Shown here: positions 1 through 6,674 of the stretch, piece by piece
Layout: each line of letters opens with the position of its first letter
Position numbering within the stretch: the first letter of the stretch is position 1
Made by a program: the position numbers and the translations under genes
Assembly (NCBI GenBank): GCA_027483785.1
Contig: JAIXTU010000279.1
Span: 1 to 9,578, forward strand
Source: Flavobacterium sp.
GTDB lineage: Bacteria > Bacteroidota > Bacteroidia > Flavobacteriales > Flavobacteriaceae
DNA length: 9,578 nucleotides
Reading direction: 5' to 3'
The notes under the pieces: model-generated
What the model was told of the DNA's origin: nothing
The model's input: only the letters and a program-made list of their open reading frames with translations
The model's database searches: none

Positions 1-1
1 A

Positions 2-154
2 TTTTACATCGAGCCTGCACCAAGTAAAGTGAAAAACAGAAGTGCAAAAGCCAATGCACTAATGGAGCACTTGGAAGAGGTTGGATTTAAAGCAATTGAA
101 CTACACATTGATGGACTTGGTACTCCGCGTTCAGGAACTAGATCAAGACGCTAA
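2..154 (+). CDS. C-terminal end of an unidentified protein (5' partial)
   Basis: This is an open frame from the window edge to a TAA at 152-154, giving about 50 residues, so only the C-terminus is visible. It reads like real protein: it begins FYIEPAPSKVKNRSAK, continues with an acidic amphipathic stretch (ALMEHLEEVGFKAIELHIDG), and ends in a basic Gly/Ser/Arg tail. No family can be assigned from this piece. The next gene starts four bases after its stop, so the two are probably co-transcribed. That makes this protein a candidate substrate or partner of the following flavoenzyme, but this is inference only. An internal ATG at 62 would give a 30-residue peptide, but the frame is equally protein-like upstream of it, so a truncated longer protein is preferred. 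Confidence 0.55.
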   Translation, partial: FYIEPAPSKVKNRSAKANALMEHLEEVGFKAIELHIDGLGTPRSGTRSRR

Positions 155-158
155 TTTT

Positions 159-1256
159 ATGACTAGTACATTTGAAACAGATGTTCTTATTGTTGGTGGA
201 GGTCCAGCTGGATCCTCCACCGCTTTAAGCTTATTGAAATACTCAAATTTAGAAGTTGCTTTAATAGAACAAGGCGCATTGAATAACTTGCGCGTTGGAG
301 AGCAGGTCAATGCGAGTATTTTTGATTTACTTTCATATCTGGGAATATCCAAAACGGATCTAGATCAAAATAGCGTTCTCCCCGGTTATGATAGTTTGGC
401 TGCTTGGGGAAGTTCAAATATCTCTTCTCGACATTCTGTCTTTAGTACGCAAGTAGATAATTTTCAATTAGATAGGGAAGTTTTTGATTTGTTTTTATTA
501 AAGAAGGCCTCTGAAAATGGCGCGTTGATTTTCCCAAGAACTAAAGCAATAGAGTTTAAAAATAACGAGACTTTTTGGCTAGTAAATGTTAAACATGAAA
601 CCAAAGGAGATTTCGTAATTAAAACTAAATACTTGGTAGATGCAACTGGTCGTCAGAGCTCGGTATGCAGAAAAATTGGAGCTCAGTTCACAAAGTTTGA
701 TGATTTGGTTGCTGTTGGCTCTTTCTTGCACTTCAAAGATAAAAAAGTGCTGGAACAAGAAATATTATTAGAAACTGTTGAAGAAGGCTGGTGGTATTAC
801 GCTGCGTTACCTAATAACAGAGTTGTCGTTTCATTATTTACAGACTCGATTATTGTAAAAGAAAAGCAAATACAACGAACTGAGTGCTGGATGGAATTGC
901 TTCTAAAAACAAATCATGTAAAGCGAAAAATGAAGAACACCGTAACCCACGAAAAGCTATGGGTAAGAAACGCATTCTCTCATTTTACTGATACTTCTGA
1001 TACGTTTAATTTTTTAGCCGTAGGAGATGCCGCGGCATCTTTTGACCCCATTTCTTCATTTGGGATAGGTTTCGCTATTAGCTCTGCCTGTCACGCGGCT
1101 AAGGCTATCTTAGATCATGAAATCAACGACCATGCCTTAACGGAATATCAAAGAAGTATTAATGAAATTTTTAGTAACTACATGCAAAATAAGCATTTGT
1201 TTTACAATAAAGAGCAGCGATGGAAAGATTCATATTTCTGGAAAAATAGAACATAG
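159..1256 (+). CDS. FAD-dependent oxidoreductase, halogenase/LodB-like maturase superfamily
   Basis: This is a 365-residue soluble flavoprotein with no signal peptide or membrane segment. The N-terminal Rossmann fold has GGGPAG at residues 13-18 and the ribose-binding acid E37 (ALIEQG). Next come a conserved GE pair (RVGEQ, 45-49), the VDATGR motif (160-165), GWWYYAALP (210-218), and a second FAD motif VGDAAASFDPISSFGIG (288-304) with D290. This order is typical of the group-A flavin monooxygenase, halogenase and geranylgeranyl-reductase superfamily. The tryptophan-halogenase WxWxIP signature is not seen. GWWYYAALP and the GDAAASFDP block resemble flavoproteins such as LodB, GoxB or QhpG, which install quinone cofactors in partner enzymes; this is recalled similarity, not a search result. 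The start at 159 was chosen because it lies four bases after the upstream stop and just before the Rossmann strand. The in-frame ATG at 81 would overlap the upstream gene by 74 bases. The substrate is unknown. Confidence 0.8.
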   Translation: MTSTFETDVLIVGGGPAGSSTALSLLKYSNLEVALIEQGALNNLRVGEQVNASIFDLLSYLGISKTDLDQNSVLPGYDSLAAWGSSNISSRHSVFSTQVDNFQLDREVFDLFLLKKASENGALIFPRTKAIEFKNNETFWLVNVKHETKGDFVIKTKYLVDATGRQSSVCRKIGAQFTKFDDLVAVGSFLHFKDKKVLEQEILLETVEEGWWYYAALPNNRVVVSLFTDSIIVKEKQIQRTECWMELLLKTNHVKRKMKNTVTHEKLWVRNAFSHFTDTSDTFNFLAVGDAAASFDPISSFGIGFAISSACHAAKAILDHEINDHALTEYQRSINEIFSNYMQNKHLFYNKEQRWKDSYFWKNRT

Positions 1257-1655
1257 TGCCAATCCGGTTTTGATTATTGGTTTATTAACACAATCAAAAA
1301 GGTAGATTTAAATGCAAGTAAAATCGCCAATTCAATTTCAAGCTAAATAAAAATTAAAATGGATGATGCTCTTTAATTTTACGCAAATCCTTTTTTCAGA
1401 AACTTAACACAAATCGCTCGGATTGAACGAAGCGTAATATGTTCTTGTAAGCTTAATATGAAGCACAAATTCCAGTCTCTCTACCGTAGTTGTTACGTGT
1501 AGGTTTTTCCGACATTTTCTAGACATATTCCCGATAAGCGACAGCTGTGGTATCCTTTGCGGCATCACGGAGTATCCGATATTTTGCTCTAAAAGATTAA
1601 ACGGATGGTGCGACCACGCTATGACTCGCTGGGAGACCCATTGGCGAAGATTTCG
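1257..1655. other. Gene-free spacer with small inverted repeats; possible degenerate dispersed repeat
   Basis: No convincing coding frame exists in these roughly 400 bases between the convergent ends of the flavoenzyme gene and recG. The only ATG frames are very short, such as 13 codons at 1312-1350. A bulged hairpin is visible: CGCTCG (1415-1420) pairs with CGAAGCG (1428-1434) around a 7-base loop. GTATCC occurs twice, at 1550-1555 and 1572-1577. The stretch from about 1440 to 1620, including GTTGTTACGTGTAGG and GGATGGTGCGACCACGCT, resembles sequence I associate with spacers in flavobacterial genomes, where related pieces recur. That resemblance is from memory and was not checked. Confidence 0.35.
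1268..1299 (+). terminator. Possible weak A/T-rich hairpin after the flavoenzyme gene
   Basis: TTTTGATT at 1268-1275 is perfectly complementary to AATCAAAA at 1292-1299, giving an 8-bp stem with a 16-base loop, 11 bases after the flavoenzyme stop. The stem is A/T-rich, the loop is large and no T tract follows on the plus strand. It is therefore at best a weak transcript end and may be chance in A/T-rich DNA. Confidence 0.2.
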
Positions 1656-3764
1656 CTACGAAATAAAATTCCACAGGTTTTTATCCTGCATTAGTCGGCT
1701 TAAATGTTGCCGAGTGCTTTCGTGTTCCTGCAAAACCAATCCCGGATCGGTTTGGAGTAGGTGCGTGGCAAAAATGCGTGCCTGCTGTAAAACCGCCTTA
1801 TCTTTAACTAAATCGGCAATTTTCAACGCCAAAACGCCGCTTTGCTGTGTGCCCATTAAGTCGCCCGGACCACGCAATTCTAAATCAACTTCTGCAATTT
1901 CAAAGCCGTCGTTGGTGCGAACCATCGTTTCCATGCGTTTTTTGGCTTCTTTCGATAACTTATTGCCTGTCATGAGAATACAGAAACTTTGTTCGGCACC
2001 GCGACCCACACGTCCGCGTAATTGATGTAATTGCGAAAGTCCAAAACGCTCGGCATTTTCGATAACCATTACGCTGGCATTCGGCACATTAACACCTACT
2101 TCAATAACCGTTGTAGCAACCATAATCTGGGTTTGCTTTTCGATAAAGCGCTTCATTTCAAAGTCTTTTTCAGCGGGTTTCATTTGTCCGTGAACAATCG
2201 AAATGGCGTAATCCGGCAACGGAAACTCCCGACTCAGCGTATCAACTCCTTCCATCAAATCTTTTAAATCGAGCTTTTCCGATTCGCGAATCAACGGATA
2301 CACCACGTAAATCTGTCGTCCTTTCGCAATTTCGCTGCGCATAAAATGGTACAAATTCCCTCGCGCCGATTCAAATTTATGTAACGTTTGTATGGGTTTT
2401 CTTCCTGGCGGCAATTCGTCGATAACCGAAACGTCTAAATCGCCGTAAAGCGACATGGCTAACGTTCGTGGAATCGGCGTGGCTGTCATTACCAAAACAT
2501 GCGGCGGAACAACACTTTTCTGCCACAATTTGGAGCGTTGCGCCACGCCAAACCGATGTTGCTCGTCGATTATCGCTAAGCCTAATTGCTTGAATTGCAC
2601 TGTGTCTTCGATGAGTGCATGCGTGCCAATAAGCATATCCAACGAACCGTCGAGCAGCATCTCGTGTATTTCTTGGCGCTGTGCTTTTTTGGTCGATCCG
2701 GTTAAGAGCCGTATGTTCAAACCTGCTGGTTTTGCCAATTCGGTTAAACCGGAAAAATGCTGATTTGCCAGAATTTCGGTTGGCGCCATCAAACACGATT
2801 GGAAGCCATTGTCTTTTGCTAAAATCATGCACAACAATGCTACAATGGTTTTTCCGCTACCTACGTCGCCTTGCAACAGTCGGTTCATTTGTGCACCCGT
2901 TGCCATGTCTTTGCGAATTTCTTTAACGACGCGTTTTTGGGCATTCGTTAGTTCAAATGGTAAATGATTGTGGTAAAACGTATTGAAATTTTCGCCAACC
3001 GAATTAAAAACATAACCTTTAATGCGCTGTTTTTGAACGATATTTTTCGTGATAAGCTGCAATTGAACAAAGAAAAGCTCTTCGAATTTCAACCGACTTT
3101 CGGCTTTCGTTAATTGATCGGGCGACTTTGGAAAGTGCATCGCAACCATCGCTTCGCTTTTCGAAACCAAACGCAATTCTTTGCGAATATTCAGTGGCAA
3201 ATTCTCTTCAAAAGGCTGGTTGGCCATAGAAAAAGCATGTTCCAAAGCTTTTGAAAAAATCCGATTGCTGATGCCGCGGTTATTCAATTTTTCCGTACTC
3301 GGATATACAGCTTGCAAGCCCGATTTTAAACCTATTTTGTGTTCTTCCAACGATTCAATTTCGGGATGTGGCATCGAATAGGTATTGTTGAAATATTGCA
3401 AGCGTCCGAAAATTACCATTGGTTTTCCGGGAATTAGCTTTTCAATGAGGTACTTATATCCTTGAAACCAAACCAATTCCATAACGCCGGTTTCATCGGC
3501 AAAAGAGGCAACCAAGCGTTTTCTGTTTTTTCCGAACGGAACTTCTTTAATGCTGGTGATTTGACCAATAATTTGAACTTCGGCAAGCGATTGTTGTAGC
3601 TCGTTAATCTTGTAATATCGGGTGCGATCGAGGTAGCGGTTCGGAAAAAAATACAATAAATCTTGAACCGTTGCTATTCCCAATTCTTGACGAATAACAT
3701 CAGCGCGCTGTGGACCAACGCCTTTTAAAAATTCGATGGATAGTTGTAGTAAATCGGCTTGCAT
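1656..3764 (-). CDS. recG: ATP-dependent DNA helicase RecG
   Basis: RecG remodels stalled replication forks and drives branch migration of Holliday junctions in the cytoplasm. Counting from the start used here (702 residues), an N-terminal wedge/OB region opens with FLKGVGPQRADVIRQELGI and FFPNRYLDRT. The helicase core has Walker A GDVGSGKT (299-306), APTEILANQH (motif Ia, 327-336), the DEQH Walker B box (400-403), TATPIPRT (motif III, 427-434) and QLRGRVGRG (motif VI, 581-589). The C-terminal ELRGPGDLMGTQQSG segment is also typical. Length matches the family (E. coli RecG has 693 residues), and nothing is truncated or missing. The start at 3764 gives MQADLLQLSIEFLKGVGP, as in flavobacterial relatives. 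The frame stays open 24 more codons to a GTG at 3836, but that extension falls in the spacer to the divergent peptidase gene. No Shine-Dalgarno sequence is visible. Confidence 0.97.
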   Translation of the reverse strand: MQADLLQLSIEFLKGVGPQRADVIRQELGIATVQDLLYFFPNRYLDRTRYYKINELQQSLAEVQIIGQITSIKEVPFGKNRKRLVASFADETGVMELVWFQGYKYLIEKLIPGKPMVIFGRLQYFNNTYSMPHPEIESLEEHKIGLKSGLQAVYPSTEKLNNRGISNRIFSKALEHAFSMANQPFEENLPLNIRKELRLVSKSEAMVAMHFPKSPDQLTKAESRLKFEELFFVQLQLITKNIVQKQRIKGYVFNSVGENFNTFYHNHLPFELTNAQKRVVKEIRKDMATGAQMNRLLQGDVGSGKTIVALLCMILAKDNGFQSCLMAPTEILANQHFSGLTELAKPAGLNIRLLTGSTKKAQRQEIHEMLLDGSLDMLIGTHALIEDTVQFKQLGLAIIDEQHRFGVAQRSKLWQKSVVPPHVLVMTATPIPRTLAMSLYGDLDVSVIDELPPGRKPIQTLHKFESARGNLYHFMRSEIAKGRQIYVVYPLIRESEKLDLKDLMEGVDTLSREFPLPDYAISIVHGQMKPAEKDFEMKRFIEKQTQIMVATTVIEVGVNVPNASVMVIENAERFGLSQLHQLRGRVGRGAEQSFCILMTGNKLSKEAKKRMETMVRTNDGFEIAEVDLELRGPGDLMGTQQSGVLALKIADLVKDKAVLQQARIFATHLLQTDPGLVLQEHESTRQHLSRLMQDKNLWNFIS

Positions 3765-3836
3765 CAAAAGCGAAGATATATTTTTTCGCTTGTACTCGGA
3801 TGCGGTTTTTCCGTAATATTTTTCGAACTTTCCCAC
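3765..3836. promoter_or_regulatory. Divergent promoter region between recG and the M1 peptidase gene
   Basis: The 72 bases between the chosen starts must serve both genes unless their promoters lie inside the opposite coding regions. The Bacteroidota -7 consensus TAnnTTTG has only one-mismatch matches here. TATCTTCG (minus strand, 3771-3778) lies six bases before the recG ATG. TAATATTT (plus strand, 3814-3821) lies 15 bases before the peptidase ATG. No convincing -33 TTTG is spaced correctly, so the individual boxes are tentative. Confidence 0.35.
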
Positions 3837-5918
3837 ATGAAAAAGCTGCTAATTTTCCTTGTATTGAGTTGTTTTAGTTTTTCTGCGAAAGCGCAATCGC
3901 AAATCGATTTTCTTTCCGCAAAAGCAACATTGCAATTCGACTTTGAAAAACAATCGGTTTTTGGTTCGGTTTCCTATAAAATAAAGGTTTTAAAACCTAT
4001 AGATACCTTGAAAATAGACGCCAAATCGATACAGTTTTCTGATGTGCTTCTCAATAAAAAGGTTGTAGCATTTCAAACTTCAAAAAAAGCACTTCTCGTT
4101 CCTGGAAATTTCAAAGCCGGAACGTATCATCTGCAATTTAATTACTCGGCAACGCCGCGTCAGGCTTTGTACTTCACGAATATCAACAATCAGCAGCAAA
4201 TTTTCTCGCAAGGACAAGGGAAATATACGAGTCACTGGTTTCCAAGTCCAGACGACCAAGGGGATAAACTTACGTTCGACGTTTCGTTCATCTGCGAAAG
4301 CGGAAAAACGGTGATTAGCAACGGTGCACTAAAATCGAAAACAAATGTGGCTGGAAAAACGCAATGGAATTACGGTTTTAAAAAACCAATTAGCGCCTAT
4401 TTATTTGCGGTTGCGGTTGGTGATTTCGCTAAAATTGATGCTCCGGCAATCAAGAAAACGAAACGCGAGTTGTATATAAAAATTAGCGAAACTCATTTAG
4501 TAGAAAGCACGTACCAGCATCACAGCGAGATATTTACGTTTTTAGAAAAGAAAATAGGTATGGCTTATCCTTGGGAAATTTATCGACAAGTTCCGTTGGA
4601 AGATTTCTTATATGCCGGTATGGAGAATAATACCTGTACATTTTTTGCTCAAGATTACGTGACCGATGCGGTTGGCACGCACGACAAACCATATGCAAAT
4701 GTACACGCTCACGAGTTGGCGCATCATTGGTTTGGGAATTTAGTTACAGCCGAAAATCCGGAAGATCATTGGCTTCACGAAGCTTTTGCCACGTATTATG
4801 CTTTGTTGGCTGAACGTGCGCTGTACGGCGATTCGTATTTTGCTTTTGCTTTGTTGGAATCGGCGCGTGACATTACCGCATTCCATAAAAAGAAGTCTGA
4901 AGCTGTTGTTAGTATTGGAGCGAGTTCGTTAACGTACTATCAAAAAGGTGCTTGGTGTTTGTTTTATTTGAACCAGCTTTTAGGTGATGAAACGTTTGAT
5001 AAAATCGTAAACACGTACTTAAAAACGTACGCGTACAAAACGGCGACAACCGCAAATTTCTTGGATTTAGTTAAGAAGAATTCGAAAATCGATGTTTTGA
5101 ATTTTGAGAATAATTGGTTGCGTAACCCTAATTTTGACACAGCCGAAGCATTGAATACGCTCAAGAAATTTAGTCCGGCCGTACGCGAGTATTTAGAAAC
5201 TTCGGCTATCGTTAATGGAAAAGATATTTCAACTGAAACTTTACGTAATGTGTATAAGTCGTCAAATATCAGTGAAATACGCAGAGAAGTTTTATTGCAA
5301 GCCGACAAACTAAATGAAACAGATCGTTACGAGTTAATCAAGCTAGGTATTGTGGATATCGATTGGGAAAATAGGCAATTGGCGTTGGCTTTAACGGATT
5401 CGATTGCGAAGATCGATTGCGATTTATTTGCAAAAACCTTAGCTGATTCGTCGTACGTAACTAGGGAAATTGCTTTGAAGAAATTATACCTGTATTGTCC
5501 GGAGCAGCGAATGGCGTTTTTGGATGCTTTGAAAGATCAAAACGGTTTACACGATTACAATGTTCGCATTTTTTGGCTGACCTTGGCTTTGAAGTCGAAG
5601 TCGGGCAGTAGTGAAGAGCAATTGCATTATTACGATGAATTGTTGCGTTACGCGGGCGAAGATCAGCCAACCGAACGCCGACAAAACGCATTTACGGCAC
5701 TCTTCTTTTTAGATGCATCGGATAAGGCAACATTGCGTTTACTGCCTACAGGTTTATCGAATCATCGTTGGCAGTTTGTGAAGTTTTGTAGAGATAAGAT
5801 TCGGGAATTGCTGCAGCAGGAAAAATATAAGCTGTTTTTCGAGGCGGAATTACCAAATTATAATCCGCGTGTAGGCGCTGAGCTCAAGCGATTGTTGGAG
5901 GAGAAAAAGACAAATTGA
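3837..5918 (+). CDS. Secreted M1-family zinc aminopeptidase
   Basis: This 693-residue metallopeptidase removes N-terminal amino acids from peptides. The signal peptide MKKLLIFLVLSCFSFSAKA has a likely cleavage after A19 (AKA|QS), which places it in the periplasm or outside the cell. An N-terminal beta-rich domain is followed by the substrate-binding AGMEN motif (260-264), a variant of the usual GAMEN. The zinc site is HELAH (292-296) with E315 exactly 18 residues later (LHEAF), the HExxH-x18-E arrangement of M1 enzymes. Y368 in YYQKG fits the transition-state tyrosine, so the enzyme should be active. The C-terminal half is probably helical. It is shorter than E. coli PepN (about 870 residues), as many Bacteroidota M1 enzymes are. 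The start at 3837 was chosen because it begins the signal peptide; the ATG at 3759 would run into recG. It ends 22 bases from the convergent CpcT/CpeT gene, with no clear terminator between them. Confidence 0.95.
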   Translation: MKKLLIFLVLSCFSFSAKAQSQIDFLSAKATLQFDFEKQSVFGSVSYKIKVLKPIDTLKIDAKSIQFSDVLLNKKVVAFQTSKKALLVPGNFKAGTYHLQFNYSATPRQALYFTNINNQQQIFSQGQGKYTSHWFPSPDDQGDKLTFDVSFICESGKTVISNGALKSKTNVAGKTQWNYGFKKPISAYLFAVAVGDFAKIDAPAIKKTKRELYIKISETHLVESTYQHHSEIFTFLEKKIGMAYPWEIYRQVPLEDFLYAGMENNTCTFFAQDYVTDAVGTHDKPYANVHAHELAHHWFGNLVTAENPEDHWLHEAFATYYALLAERALYGDSYFAFALLESARDITAFHKKKSEAVVSIGASSLTYYQKGAWCLFYLNQLLGDETFDKIVNTYLKTYAYKTATTANFLDLVKKNSKIDVLNFENNWLRNPNFDTAEALNTLKKFSPAVREYLETSAIVNGKDISTETLRNVYKSSNISEIRREVLLQADKLNETDRYELIKLGIVDIDWENRQLALALTDSIAKIDCDLFAKTLADSSYVTREIALKKLYLYCPEQRMAFLDALKDQNGLHDYNVRIFWLTLALKSKSGSSEEQLHYYDELLRYAGEDQPTERRQNAFTALFFLDASDKATLRLLPTGLSNHRWQFVKFCRDKIRELLQQEKYKLFFEAELPNYNPRVGAELKRLLEEKKTN

Positions 5919-5940
5919 GTAGCTTGCTTGTACAAATCTG

Positions 5941-6555
5941 CTATTTCACCTTCAAAAACTCATATCCCCCTTTTTCAGCGCCCCAAACTTGTATTCCGGC
6001 GGCGTCAAATCCTTGGTCCCAAGACAAAATACTGTTTTTAGTTACGGTAACTTTTGATGTTGCATACGAGGCGCCGCGCAGTTCACTTGGACACGTTTTT
6101 TCACCGGTTGCTCCGCGAAATGTATTCTTTGAAACGCGCTCTAACACTACTTCACAACCGCTTTTTAATTCTAAATCGGCTTCTGTTAACGCATCAAACA
6201 AGGTTGGATTTGTATATTTTCCAATCCACGCTTTTTCGTCTTTTAAGGTGTAAATTTCACTTACGATTTTTCCATCTGGGCGTTCCGAGAGTTTATAAAT
6301 TCGAACGCGATACGGTTTATCTTGTTTGGAAGCCATGGCTTGTTCTACGTACAAAAAAGTGCCTTTCGATTTCCAAATAGGCGTCATGCGAAGAGATATA
6401 TTGAAATAGGTGCTGTCTTTTTTCGATTGTAATTCAGAAGTATAATGCCCTTGCATGATTTCCACCAAGTTTTTAAATGCTTTCGAAGGCTTTTGGCTTT
6501 GCGCGGAAAGGAAACTACTACTCAATAAAACAAGGAATACCAATACTTTTTTCAT
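5941..6555 (-). CDS. Secreted CpcT/CpeT-family protein
   Basis: This 204-residue protein has a signal peptide (MKKVLVFLVLLSSSFLSA, likely cleavage after A18 before QSQ), so it is exported; residue C-terminal to it is the family domain. Recognisable CpcT/CpeT signatures are LYVEQAMAS (68-76), PYRVRIYKL (81-89), C134 in KSGCEVVL, C155 followed by PSELRGASYATS, and the end block SWDQGFDAAGIQVWGAEKG (178-196). The two cysteines could form a disulfide after export. In cyanobacteria CpcT attaches bilin chromophores to phycobiliproteins. Nothing in this window suggests phycobilisomes, so that reaction should not be assumed; the fold may bind another ligand. It lies tail-to-tail with the M1 peptidase gene and head-to-head with menA, with its own exact TAnnTTTG element 17 bases before the ATG. 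Family assignment is firm; function is unknown. Confidence 0.88.
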   Translation of the reverse strand: MKKVLVFLVLLSSSFLSAQSQKPSKAFKNLVEIMQGHYTSELQSKKDSTYFNISLRMTPIWKSKGTFLYVEQAMASKQDKPYRVRIYKLSERPDGKIVSEIYTLKDEKAWIGKYTNPTLFDALTEADLELKSGCEVVLERVSKNTFRGATGEKTCPSELRGASYATSKVTVTKNSILSWDQGFDAAGIQVWGAEKGGYEFLKVK

Positions 6556-6571
6556 AATCTAGAAATTTGGT

Positions 6572-6579
6572 CAAAGATA
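6572..6579 (-). promoter_or_regulatory. Promoter -7 element of the CpcT/CpeT-family gene
   Basis: On the minus strand this reads TATCTTTG, an exact match to the Bacteroidota -7 consensus TAnnTTTG. It lies 16 bases before the start codon, implying a leader of only about ten bases. About 19-21 bases upstream there is a T-rich TCTTTTAG but no exact TTTG, so the -33 element is weak. Confidence 0.55.
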
Positions 6580-6644
6580 AGCAGAGCTAATAATTCTAAA
6601 AGATAAAATTGATTGTAACGAAAGGCAATTGCATTTTTACTTTG

Positions 6645-6652
6645 TAAATTTG
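6645..6652 (+). promoter_or_regulatory. Promoter -7 element of the menA operon
   Basis: TAAATTTG is an exact match to TAnnTTTG, 22 bases before the menA ATG, implying a short leader. No TTTG at the usual distance upstream is seen; the nearest TTG triplets (6613-6615 and 6629-6631) are too far and too close. The position fits a promoter driving menA and the two coupled genes behind it. Confidence 0.5.
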
Positions 6653-6674
6653 TAGCAACTAACTTTCCCTGTAC

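Noticed and set aside
81..158. Longer N-terminus for the flavoenzyme from an ATG at 81
   Set aside because: It would overlap the upstream coding frame by 74 bases, and the extra residues show no family character. The ATG at 159 sits just before the Rossmann strand.
159..1256. Calling the flavoenzyme a tryptophan halogenase
   Set aside because: The WxWxIP signature is absent where GWWYYAALP occurs; superfamily membership alone does not support halogenation.
1312..1350. 13-codon open frame in the spacer (MQVKSPIQFQAK)
   Set aside because: It is too short, has no supporting signal, and is of chance length in A/T-rich DNA.
1621..2025. Plus-strand open frame opposite the recG 3' end
   Set aside because: It is antisense to conserved RecG C-terminal sequence, and the Cys/Arg/Ser-rich product has no domain character.
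2377..2832. Second minus-strand frame inside recG
   Set aside because: It is a shifted frame through the helicase core, where the RecG frame is fully intact, so it is neither a gene nor a frameshift.
5919..5940. Shared terminator between the convergent M1 peptidase and CpcT/CpeT genes
   Set aside because: The 22-base gap has an 8-base palindrome (TTGTACAA) but no GC-rich stem or T tract.
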